This document shows, in pieces, positions 10,394 to 19,549 of a stretch of 64,000 nucleotides of DNA; within the stretch, counting starts at the first letter, position 1, and each line of letters begins with the position of its first letter. The notes beneath the pieces are model-generated. The model had not been told where the DNA came from and ran no database searches. It saw only the letters and a list, made by a program, of their open reading frames with translations. Both the position numbers and the translations under genes were made by a program. The stretch covers positions 248,001 to 312,000 of the forward strand of contig JAPDRN010000017.1 of NCBI GenBank assembly GCA_030247855.1, given 5' to 3'. The DNA comes from Knufia peltigerae. Taxonomy: Eukaryota; Ascomycota; Eurotiomycetes; Chaetothyriales; Trichomeriaceae.

Positions 10394-12158
10394 ATGCACT
10401 GGATTGACAGTTTTGACAGTCTGCAGCTCGACATCGTTGGTATCATCGCTGTCCTGGGCGAAGCATCGGTTACGAGAAATGCTCAGGTAACTAGTCTATC
10501 GTGGTGGTCAGCCATTCCTCGTCTCTTGCCAGCTCCTCAGGCACTGTTGGAGCATGAGCGCAAGTATCGACTTCCGACGGCGCCAGGTGTGGTTGCAGGT
10601 GCTTACTCGGGAAATATAAAGAAGGAGATCAACTTCTTTACTCAGCTTCTCCACCAACGACCCCTGGAAGACTATGAAGTCGAGTTGGTCGAAGTCACCC
10701 GCAGAAAGGAAGCGAAGGGCGCCAGTTTCGGAGCGCGAACATTCGGACCGCTCCTCTGGGTTTCGCTGCTTTCGTTCGGTATGAGCATTGCTCTTGTTGT
10801 GCTGTCAGTGGTATACCACGATGGGTTTGCTTTGCTCGCAACAATCATGCTATCGATGGTGAGCTGTGCGGTAGGATTTGGTACACGTTGGGAATTGGTT
10901 TTCGCAGAACCAAAGATCAAGGAAGAGCGAGAGAACAAGATGCCTCGTTCGGATGTCATAATATATTACCCAAACGTAAGTCTTTCTGGGAAGAGAGCGA
11001 TGTTTTGTGCTCACTATAGGGGGCTCGAGGCCTACTCCTTCCAGCGTATGACTGACTTCAAGTGAAGGGTGCCATTCGAGTAATTCGGCCTGCCTACGAG
11101 GAGATTGCTCGTCTGTACTTCCAAACCGAACATGCAAGGTACAAGATAGATGGTGGGTAAATGCCATGAAACATCCATGACCGAGCTAATACGAACTGAC
11201 AGATACTCCTTATAGGACACTTGCACTGTTTTCAACCATCATGCTCATAGCAGGGGTTGTATCTCTTGCCAATGCGTCAAACAAGCTGCAAGTAGCGTAT
11301 ACGGCATCTTACGTACTGCTCAATGTGCTCTACTGGGGCGTCTCAGCTTTGAACCCCTGCAGTTACCATTGGAAGCATACTTATCAGACTCGAGTGCTCG
11401 ACATTGCGCCGCTCCCTGGTCCTCATGACAGTGCACTGGACCACAAAGGTGTGGTCAAAATGTCGATCCGACAACTTCGGCATGAATGGCACCGATTCCA
11501 AAGGTCATGGGGCCTGGTCGAGCCCGCCAGAATTTCCCGCACCTTTGCGGACCCAGAGATTGGGGCGAGGACATTCACGGCAGCACTGTGGACAGCGATA
11601 GTTTTGACCGGTACCTCGCAATGGCTCAACGAGGCGACGGCCATCGCTCCGGTGAACGGGGCATGGAAGGCGTGGATCAGCGAGGCTGACTCGAAGGTCG
11701 AGTCGATCGATCTGTACGAGGGCAGGCATCAACCCCATCGTACGTCAGCTCTACCTCGACGACCGACGGGCACAAACTGGAGATTCAGTCGTGCTCAAAA
11801 CGGTCTGGATGCCAGGGACAGGCGGCGCATCATCATTCGAGACCGAATTCGGGGGTGGAAGTACGATCAACGACTCACGAGTATTCTCGCGGAGCACGCC
11901 GACAGGACGAGAAAGCCATACCCCGATGAGACGGACGAGACGGTCGAGGCACCACCACCGGAAGAAGAGAAACACTTCGCGGCGATATCCATCGATGATT
12001 CTTCCTCGGCTGCCATCATCGGTGAACGTCCGGCGACTGCCCGTCTATCACGTCGAATCGAGAACGGCGCTGGAGTATCCGGGACGACAATCACAGCTGG
12101 AGTGGAGGCGGAAGACATGTTGACTGAATCGGTTGCAGTTGAAAAGGGTAAACATTGA
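10394..12158 (+). CDS. Fungal multi-pass membrane protein of unknown function
   Basis: Modelled as join(10394..10975,11068..11156,11216..12158), 537 aa. Intron 1 (GTAAGT...AAG) and intron 2 (GTAAAT...TAG, 59 nt) restore one frame. Intron 2 could instead be 11153..11202, which also keeps the frame. Hydrophobic pairs lie around residues 115-160 (two segments), 225-275 (two) and near 350, suggesting about five membrane passes; the C-terminal 180 residues are hydrophilic, Arg/Glu-rich and disordered. A further possible in-frame intron, 10487..10540 (54 nt, GTAACT...CAG), would remove a Trp-rich segment of unclear value. I recognise no family. The gene is real by its splicing and hydrophobicity pattern; its function is unknown. 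Confidence 0.7.
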
Positions 12159-12670
12159 GTATATCACTCCGTACTTTGGAAGGCAATGAGGTATCTTGGC
12201 TTGTCGACGTATTCCATCGGCCAATAGTGCTGGACTTTCGGGAACAAAATATGGTGTATGAGATTTGTTGGTTTCATCGTCGACATTCAAGACACTTTGA
12301 AAGAAGACGTGACACGATCCGCCATGGCGAGGTCTCTAAAGTGCTTTTGGATACATAATGAGTAGCGGACCATATCGTCTCGAATATTCATACGAGACTC
12401 GTAAACGTAGGAGGTTGAAACATACGTACATACCCATGGATACCTGTTTGCCTTCGATGTACTTGCAGCCTCGTGGACCCGATTTGGTATAGCTCAGCCT
12501 TGCAACTTGGCGCGTCTTCCCGTGTTTTATATGTTTGCACCTTTTTCGGCTTTTTGAATGAACAGGTGGTGTAGAGAGACTGCGCATACCCACGCCTTAT
12601 TGATGAGTCCCGTTTTTTCGTCCACCCAATTCCCATATTGAACCAGGTACCTCCACGAGTCAAGTTCACC
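12159..12670. other. Intergenic, promoter of the WD40 gene
   Basis: No gene is seen. A CACTCCGTAC variant of the dispersed motif lies at 12166. The right half should be the promoter and leader of the WD40 gene whose ATG is at 12671. Confidence 0.6.
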
Positions 12671-14284
12671 ATGGACCAAGATCGATATCCTCCGACGAAA
12701 CGACGTCGTACCTCGAGTGCGGATTCCTCCTCGTCTCGCCGGTCGGGTCCTCACACTTCGCACCCCCCAGCTTTACTCCATATAGACTCGACGACTCATC
12801 CACGAGACGACGCCAAAATGAGGAGAGGAAGACGGTACTCTAGCTCGCCACCACGAAGCCGGGACGTGAGCCGTGACCTGTCGCCTCGCAACAATCGACG
12901 TCCTTCGAGAAGCCGATCCCCTGCGAGACGCCGCCGAGCCAGTCGCAGCCCGACGTCGGGCAGTTCCGCATACGATTCCGCACCAGAACACCAAGAGGGA
13001 GGACGCAGACGCTCGTCGCCGTCCAGATCCCGTTCGCGTCGTCGCCGGTCGTCGCGATACTCCTCGTCGTCTCGCGAACGCTCGTACTCTCCACGCTCCG
13101 CCGCGTCCCCTCCGCCCGGGAAAGACGAGAGGCCAAGGTCCACCCAGTCTGTGGATTTCTCACCCCTTCTGACCATTGAACGGGCACACGCCCGAGGGAT
13201 AACCTCCGTCAAGTTCTCGCCCGACATGACGCTCTTGGCCACCGCCTCCGCCGACAACGCGATCAACATCTACTCGGTCCCTGCGGACCCCACCCCCGAC
13301 ACCCCGTTCCGACACCTGCGGACGCTGCGTGCCCACCTCGCCGGGGTGAACGCGATCGCCTGGTCGCCCGTCGGCCCGCACTACACCCTCGCCTCGGCGA
13401 GCGACGACAAGAGCATCCTCCTGTGGTCGCCGCTGAGCTCGGATTCCCCCATCTCGCCCTCGCCCTTGCTCGGGCACAGCAACTACGTGTACAGCCTGGC
13501 CTTCAGCCCCAAGGGGAACATGCTGGTGAGCGGGAGCTACGACGAGGCCGTGTTCCTGTGGGACGTGCGCGCCGGGCGGGTCATGAGGAGGTTGCCGGCC
13601 CATTCGGACCCGGTGCGGGGGGTCGACTTTCTCCGGGACGGGACCATGGTGTGCAGTTGCAGCTCCGACGGGCTGATCCGGATCTGGGACGCGAGCACGG
13701 GACAGTGCCTCAAGACGCTCGTCGACGAGGACCGGAAGAGCGTGTCGAGCGTGCGGTTCACCCCCAACGGTCGGTTCCTGTTGGCCTGGACGCTCGACAA
13801 TTGCGTGAGGCTGTGGAGGTACAGCGAAGGGACGTGCGTCAAGACCTACCAGGGCCACGTCAACGCCGGGTACAGTCTGGGCGGGGTGGTGGGCGCTTAC
13901 AGGAACAACGCGGCGGCGACGAGTCACGGGTGGGGCGCAGAGGAAGAAGCGTTCGTGGGCAGCGGCAGTGAGGACGGGGAGATCGTCGTCTGGGCCGTGA
14001 GCAGTAAAGAGGTGCTGTGGAGGGGCAAGGGCCACCGGGATGTCGTGTTGTGCATGGACTGGGGCAGAACGAAGGCCGGGAAAGGGTTGTTGGTCAGTGG
14101 CGGGAAGGATAGGGACGTGAGGGTTTGGACTCTCGAGGAAGACGAATCGAGGGAACAACGAGACCACGAGTCCAGAGGGGATGATGAAATGGATCCGAAC
14201 ATGGGAATGGAGATGGATGTTGATGTTGATGAGAGAAATGGTGGCGGGGTGGGTCATGATGATGATACTGGAATGGTGGATTAG
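12671..14284 (+). CDS. SWD3: WD40 protein, Swd3/WDR5-like COMPASS subunit with RS-rich N-terminus
   Basis: Single exon of 537 aa; the ATG in CACCATGG context was preferred over an in-frame ATG 33 nt upstream. Residues 1-160 are disordered and strongly Arg/Ser-rich with many RS/SR dipeptides. From about residue 165 to 505 there are seven WD40 repeats with GH...WD spacing; the linear order and the LSGGKDRDVRVW-type final blade resemble WDR5/Swd3, the beta-propeller that scaffolds the Set1 H3K4 methyltransferase complex in the nucleus. A Gly/Asn-rich insertion sits in the sixth blade. The tail is acidic. The gene is very GC-rich with G/C-ending codons. It converges on PFS2 with only 224 bp between stops. 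A generic WD40 splicing factor is the alternative, prompted by the RS head. Confidence 0.78.
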   Translation: MDQDRYPPTKRRRTSSADSSSSRRSGPHTSHPPALLHIDSTTHPRDDAKMRRGRRYSSSPPRSRDVSRDLSPRNNRRPSRSRSPARRRRASRSPTSGSSAYDSAPEHQEGGRRRSSPSRSRSRRRRSSRYSSSSRERSYSPRSAASPPPGKDERPRSTQSVDFSPLLTIERAHARGITSVKFSPDMTLLATASADNAINIYSVPADPTPDTPFRHLRTLRAHLAGVNAIAWSPVGPHYTLASASDDKSILLWSPLSSDSPISPSPLLGHSNYVYSLAFSPKGNMLVSGSYDEAVFLWDVRAGRVMRRLPAHSDPVRGVDFLRDGTMVCSCSSDGLIRIWDASTGQCLKTLVDEDRKSVSSVRFTPNGRFLLAWTLDNCVRLWRYSEGTCVKTYQGHVNAGYSLGGVVGAYRNNAAATSHGWGAEEEAFVGSGSEDGEIVVWAVSSKEVLWRGKGHRDVVLCMDWGRTKAGKGLLVSGGKDRDVRVWTLEEDESREQRDHESRGDDEMDPNMGMEMDVDVDERNGGGVGHDDDTGMVD

Positions 14285-14508
14285 AACACGACCAGAAACT
14301 GTCCTTTGAAGGCATTTTACAATCTACAGTGTAACAAGAGACGATGATGGCATTGTCGTTGACTCGTTGACCGAGAGAGAAAGTCACCTGTTTTTACATT
14401 TGTAGTGTAACAAAACATTTCATCGATTGCACACACATACACACGCACGTACATTGATGGGATGAACCTGTGGGTTTTAGGTACGTAGCTAGGTATCTTG
14501 CCAAGTAA
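14285..14508. terminator. Shared 3' region of convergent WD40 genes
   Basis: A 224-bp segment between the stop codons of the Swd3-like gene (+) and PFS2 (-). Both transcripts must end in or across it, so 3' UTR overlap is likely. It has a CA-repeat near 14431-14452 and TACCTAG/CTAGGTA oligomers at its right edge, running into the PFS2 stop. Confidence 0.5.
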
Positions 14509-14814
14509 CTACCTAGCCACGCGATAATTCCCTCTGGCCTGTTCGGCCTTGAACCCATCACGTTGGCTCGGTAAAGGTGCTCTCCTTCTCGACCCACCGG
14601 TGTCCGCCGCATGATTGTTGTTACTCGGCGTGCTTGAATTTGAATTGTTTCCACCGGCACCACCCAAACCAGGAATACCCCCGGGCATCGATAATCCTCC
14701 AAGGCCAGGGAGACCAGGAGGTAATTGTCCTTGTAATTGTCCAGGAGGAGGTGGAGGTGGTGGGAATCCAGGTGGGAGGTTCAATTTTGAAAAGTCAATC
14801 GGCGGTACTGCCGT

Positions 14815-14845
<31 letters not shown>

Positions 14846-16572
14846 TGTTGCTGCTGCTGTTGTGGCCAAAACGAAGTAGAAGTAGAGTTACCACCACCGG
14901 CAGACCCAGAAGAGTGATTCTGTTGAGACATTGCCAGTAATCTTTGAAGTGAATTTGCATCTACACCTGGAATCTGAGGAATGGGAGGACCGTTGCTGTT
15001 GGGATGTTGTTGTTGACCAGGTAAATTCGGTAGACCTGGTAGGAGGTTCATGGGTGGAGGAGGAAGAGGAGGAGGGTGAATGTTGTTGTTGTTGAAGCCA
15101 CCACCACCACCACCACCGATACCTGGTAAAGATGGTGTTGACCCACTGCCACCACCACCAAGCGCTCCCAAACCAGGTAGGCCGGGGATGGAAAACCCTG
15201 CGGCGGCGGATTGAAGACCGGACAGGGCTTGATCTTCGAGACCTTCCGCTTCGTCTTCGGCCTCTTGCTCTTCTTGCTCCTTTGCTTGACGCTGGCCGAA
15301 CTTGCGGTCCCACGTGCCCTGGGCCTCGGCTCCTTCTTCGCCCAGGTGGAACTTGTCCTTGAAACAGGTGGTTTCGCCCGGTTGAGAGCGGGACCAGAAC
15401 CGGGTAAAGTGGTCGTTGGAGCCCGTCGCGAGGATGTGTCCCAACGGGTGCCAGTCGAGGGACCAGATGGAGGATTCGTGAGCGTGTGGGATGCGGTGGG
15501 CAGGGTAGATCGATTGGGCGGGGACGGAGCGCGGGTCGGACGAGGTGTACGGAGAGATCGTGGTCGAGGATATTCCTGCGGGTGTGTTGGGTTCGGTCAG
15601 GAGGTACGAGTGGAGAGAACCCTCGTCGCCGCCCGTGCTGATGAGGCAGGGGTGGATGGGGTGCCACGCGACGCTGGTCACGCCCTTTTCGTGGCCCCGG
15701 AGGATGGCGACGTCGCGCATCATGCGAAGGTCAAAAATGCGCGTCTGTCCGTCTCTACTGGACGTGGCGAGGAGTTGGTCGCGGACACGGCTGAAGACCG
15801 TCGCGGTGAGGGCGTTCTTGTGGCCGTGGAGGGTGGTCAGGCTGCGCGACGTGCGAGGGTCCCACAACCTCACGCTGTGGTCCTTGCTCCCGGACACGAT
15901 GAGGGCCTTGGTCGGGTGCCAGTCGCACGCTTTCACGTCCCAGCCGTGGTCCTTGAAGACGGATTCGACGGCGGAAGAGGTGAAGTCCCAGATCTTGCAG
16001 GTGTTGTCGTCGGATGCGGTCACGAACTTGGTGTCGCCGGGGGCGAACGCGATGTCGCGGATGGGAGCGTCGTGGCCCTTGAATTGATGCGGGTTGTTGA
16101 GCGTGGCTTGGAGGTAGTAGACGGTCCCTTCGTCGTTGGCGGCGACCAGCCAGTCTTTGCGGTTGGACCATTCCGCCGCGCGGAGTGAACTCGATCCCAT
16201 CGCGGTGACGGTCTCGAAGTTGAAGGACATGCCGTTCCAGAGCATGAATTCGCCGTTGTGGACACCGGCCAGGAGTCGACGACCTTCGGGCATCCATCTG
16301 ACCACGGTGACGGGTTTCTTGGATTTCCCCAACGAGGTGTGCAGGTGACGCACGGGTATCGATTCGGCCGGGGAATCTCGTTTCGCCGGAGGTGGTAATA
16401 TGTCGACAAGATAGCTGAGGCTGGGTCGTTCTTGTTCGTAGTGATAGCTTCCTCGGTATGCCGGTTTCCGATCGTTCATCCACTGAACCATCGATGTACC
16501 GTAGTCGGTGATGGGTCTCGGTCTCCTTCGACGGAAACCCGCATCTCCCTGGTCATCGAAGACATTTGCCAT
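14509..16572 (-). CDS. PFS2: Polyadenylation factor subunit Pfs2 (WDR33 homologue)
   Basis: Single exon of 687 aa. The N-terminus contains the conserved R-R-x-R-P-x-T-D-Y-G-x-S segment and the R-P-S-L-S-Y-L block that precede the propeller in Pfs2/WDR33. Seven WD40 repeats span about residues 80-405. Pfs2 organises the cleavage and polyadenylation factor and helps recognise the poly(A) signal in the nucleus. The C-terminal 240 residues are low-complexity: Gly, Pro, Asn and a glutamine run at about residues 571-584, ending in a conserved basic R-D-G-F-K motif. The PFS2 identification is strong. The low-complexity tail is longer than in yeast, as usual for filamentous fungi. Confidence 0.95.
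14821..14862 (-). repeat. CAA/CAG trinucleotide repeat (polyglutamine) in PFS2
   Basis: Fourteen consecutive glutamine codons, read from the minus strand as CAA, three CAG, then ten CAA. The almost pure CAA block is the kind of tract prone to length variation between strains. It lies in the disordered tail, outside the WD40 propeller. Confidence 0.9.
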
Positions 16573-17243
16573 GATGGGCTCTGATCGAGCTCATCGAAGG
16601 GAGGGAGGTTTTGAGAGATGCCAGAAACAAAAGGATCTAGGGTCGCCGGTATTTGGAATGGAAATCGGATACCCGTAATTTGGTATACAGTTTCGACCGT
16701 GATCGAAGTGTTGGAGATATCAATCAAGGCTTGTGTCTACGTTCAAAGATGTAATGAATGGAAGGTTTGTTGCCATTCAAAGTGTTGGTCGCGAAGTCTC
16801 AATTAACGTGTAGACCACGTGACCGCTCCGGGAATTTCGACCACTTTGGCCTTGAAATGCGGCAACTATCAACGACTTGGTTGTGATTTGCTTTGACGAC
16901 ATTTGTTTTGATGATCACCATGATTGTTAGATCTTCTTTTCAATATCCAAAAAGCCTGTGAGCCAGTACATGTCTACTTTGTCAAATTTAACGAGTCCGA
17001 TCGGATTGCCATTACAGTCAAAGCTATCTCAAAACACATTAACTGCCATGTGAAAAGGAAAAAGGCTCTCTGCTTCAACAGATAAATCTGCTCAAAAAAA
17101 AGGCACAGGGGGTATCTTGAACGCATGCAAATGTCCAGCAAAGTTTTGTCGTACGCAACAGCGCCACATCATATCATCCCAGGCCCTGAATGACCAATTG
17201 TGTCATCACTGTATCCTCTGGCTCTCTCTCGTTATTTTCCCTC
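16573..17243. other. Intergenic, PFS2 promoter side
   Basis: Lies between the PFS2 start and the stop of the next minus-strand gene. It is AT-rich and no gene is seen. Confidence 0.6.
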
Positions 17244-17878
17244 TCAATCTCTCTGGCCCATCAAGATCCAGAACAAGACGGTACAAACCATCATACCCAC
17301 CCAGACCACAAAGCTGATCCAACCCACGGCGAGGCAATAAGCCGCCACACTCAGACTCAAGAATACAAAGGCCAGGCAGACCAAAAGCATCAACCACATT
17401 CCCGAACCAAGTACGACAATGCCAAAAACGACACTCCTCTCTCCGGCGGTCCGACCACCGGCACCTCCACGCCAACCTTTATAGCCGCGGGTGAAAGCGT
17501 CAAGGACGTGATCTCGTTGAAACGTCAGGGCCATCGAGGTCAAGGTGGCTAGGGCCAACGAGAGTGTGAAGAACAACCATGACAATGCGATAAAGACTTG
17601 AATCTCGGAAAAGTAATGATGAGGTGAACCGAACTATACGAAACAGATTGTGTGAGTCAGGTACCGTAGTTTGATGAATACCAAACATAACAGATAGGTA
17701 AGTGGACGGGGAGAGAGAGGAGTAAACAGAGGGAACTCACAATTCCAACAGTCGATGTGAATGTGATCAAACTTCCAAAGCCTGATATAAAATATACACC
17801 TGGGATGATTGTTTCTAGCCATCTCAGGCCAGGAGGATCACGAGGGTTTGCTGGTGTTGCCATTTCAAGAGGTTGCAT
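17244..17878 (-). CDS. Small four-pass membrane protein, unknown function
   Basis: Two exons, complement(join(17244..17633,17741..17878)), encode 175 aa. The 107-nt intron has a GTGAGT donor and a TATAG acceptor and joins codon-to-codon. The ATG at 17863 (five residues in) is an alternative start. Four hydrophobic segments are visible: one in exon 1 (I-P-G-V-Y-F-I-S-G), one at the start of exon 2 and two close together near the C-terminus, with a basic/Gly-rich loop between the second and third. This resembles fungal membrane proteins annotated only as hypothetical. A (GAT)n tract lies immediately upstream. The gene model is good; function is not known. Confidence 0.72.
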
Positions 17879-17916
17879 CTAGCTGAATTTTGATTCTGAT
17901 CTTGGTTGGTGGCGGT

Positions 17917-17977
17917 GGTGATGATGATGATGGAGATGATGGAGATGATGGAGATGATGATGATGATGATGATGATG
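17917..17977. repeat. (GAT)n / GGAGAT microsatellite
   Basis: Imperfect GAT/ATG trinucleotide repeat with three interspersed GGAGAT units, about 60 bp, starting roughly 40 bp upstream of the start codon of the minus-strand gene at 17878. In the mRNA sense it reads as ATC repeats and so would lie in the 5' leader without adding upstream ATGs. Confidence 0.85.
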
Positions 17978-18271
17978 TTTCGACTGATATGCGGTGAGTG
18001 AGTCTTTGACCCTTTTTCTTTTGTTTGTGATCACACACTTTCCAAGGTATTGCTTTTGATATCAAACAAGGTGAGGGATCCAGCAAAGGTGTGAAGTGGC
18101 CGCCGGTCGGTAGTAACAGATTACTCCCGCAGTTGCGTGAATGGTACAGTCCCCTTGCCGTTCACAAAGAGTATATACTCGGTAGGCAGGTAGCTGTGGT
18201 GTACAAAATACCTCTTCCCCCGTTACTTGATTACCCTACCTTGGGTACCTAGTAACTTGTAATTCAGCCCT

Positions 18272-18429
18272 CCTATCGATAGGGTTACTTGTACGAATAC
18301 TTCTGTACTTTCTGTCATCAATGCCCTGTCGGTTTTTACCTTTGGTAGTTACCCTCGAAGTTGAGGGTGAGTATTGCCGGTATTCGTTTCTCCGTACTCT
18401 CCGTAAGATTTGATACATCTCAAATCTTA
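18272..18429. repeat. Cluster of short perfect inverted repeats
   Basis: Contains the perfect 12-bp palindrome CCTATCGATAGG (18272-18283); the pair ACGAATAC (18293-18300) / GTATTCGT (18380-18387) enclosing a hairpin ACCCTC (18351-18356) / GAGGGT (18363-18368); and a perfect 10-bp pair TAAGATTTGA (18404-18413) / TCAAATCTTA (18420-18429) with a 6-nt spacer. No coding frame crosses it convincingly. Confidence 0.7.
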
Positions 18430-19549
18430 TTGACGACGAACGAGACCATGTTTCAGGCGTTTGATTTGATCTCGAGTCGGAAACCCCCGCCGTCAGGCAA
18501 GCAGCCCCTTGACAATTAACTTGATCCTCGCTCGTTTTCATGTTCAAAATCCTGTTGTTTTTTTCTTGGTCACGCATGAAACCTGGAGTCCAGCTGGGGG
18601 TGGTCCATCCACATGATGGGTTTGATGTATCACATGGACCACATGGGTCGGGAGGGGAGGTTGCCTGCTTTGGCCTTTTCTGTGTGGCAGGGGGTTATTT
18701 GATCATGGGATCAGATATTATGAGATAGGATAGGAGATGATCCCTGTTCAATTACTTTACCTGACAAAAGGGGGAGAAGAGTAAACCAAGGGACCAACAT
18801 TCACATCTTGGATCGATTGCCATCTGTATCTTTTATTATACATAAATCTACACAACCACAAGTATTGATACATGTTAATATTTCAATTTATTGAACTACT
18901 GAATTGATGAATTGACAAGTCAGTCAATCTCGAGTCTCCGTCTACATTCTGGTAAAATCACGGAGGACCTGGGTATCTTTCCCCCATGTTTATTCCGCAG
19001 TGTTTATTGTTCCACCGTCAATATAAATGAGTATTCATTTTTTTTGAGTCTATATAAATAAACACCAAAAAAAGAGAAGAAAAGAAACACAAAAACTTAT
19101 CCCATCCATAGTCGCAAATATGATTGATTTGCCATGTCCCGTGTCCTGTCGTAGTCGTAGTCCGTGGTTATCCTCGTACTCATATATCCAATGGACATTC
19201 ATGATCGAGATGAGGCCTGTCGAAGGAAGAAAAAAGGACTACCACTCTGGAATACTCGTAAATGGTTCAAGTCCATATAGAATTAAAGGTGAAAACGTTG
19301 AGGTTGACACAAGAAAGGGCACACCTAAACGCAATCAAAGTGTCGTCGTGGGTTTCCATCACGTCTGAGAGACTCGAATAGACAGAATCAAGAGAAACGA
19401 ATATCATGACAAGACACCCTCATTATCATCATCATCATCCCCAACACTCACAACACACCAAAATGAACCAAAAAAAAATGAAACATGACAAAAATCTCTT
19501 CTGTTGTCTCTCTCTCTCCCTCTCTCAACAATAAAACTTCAAAAAACAT

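Larger units (their letters stand above)
17879..19549. other. Long AT-rich intergenic region with inverted repeats
   Basis: A 1.67-kb stretch without a supported gene. It holds a trinucleotide tract (17917-17977), an inverted-repeat cluster (18272-18429) and a GGTACCTAG oligomer near 18245. Around 18830-19100 it is very AT-rich, with short TATAAATA-like runs. The short frames at 18236-18577 and 19120-19368 show no protein-like composition. Confidence 0.65.

Noticed and set aside
13160..14257. 365-codon minus-strand open frame opposite the Swd3-like gene
   Set aside because: It is the antisense shadow of a very GC-rich gene with strong third-position G/C bias; it is Pro/His/Val-rich with no domain.
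15211..16188. 325-codon plus-strand open frame opposite PFS2
   Set aside because: Antisense shadow of the PFS2 WD40 region, Val/Gly/Arg-rich with no family features.
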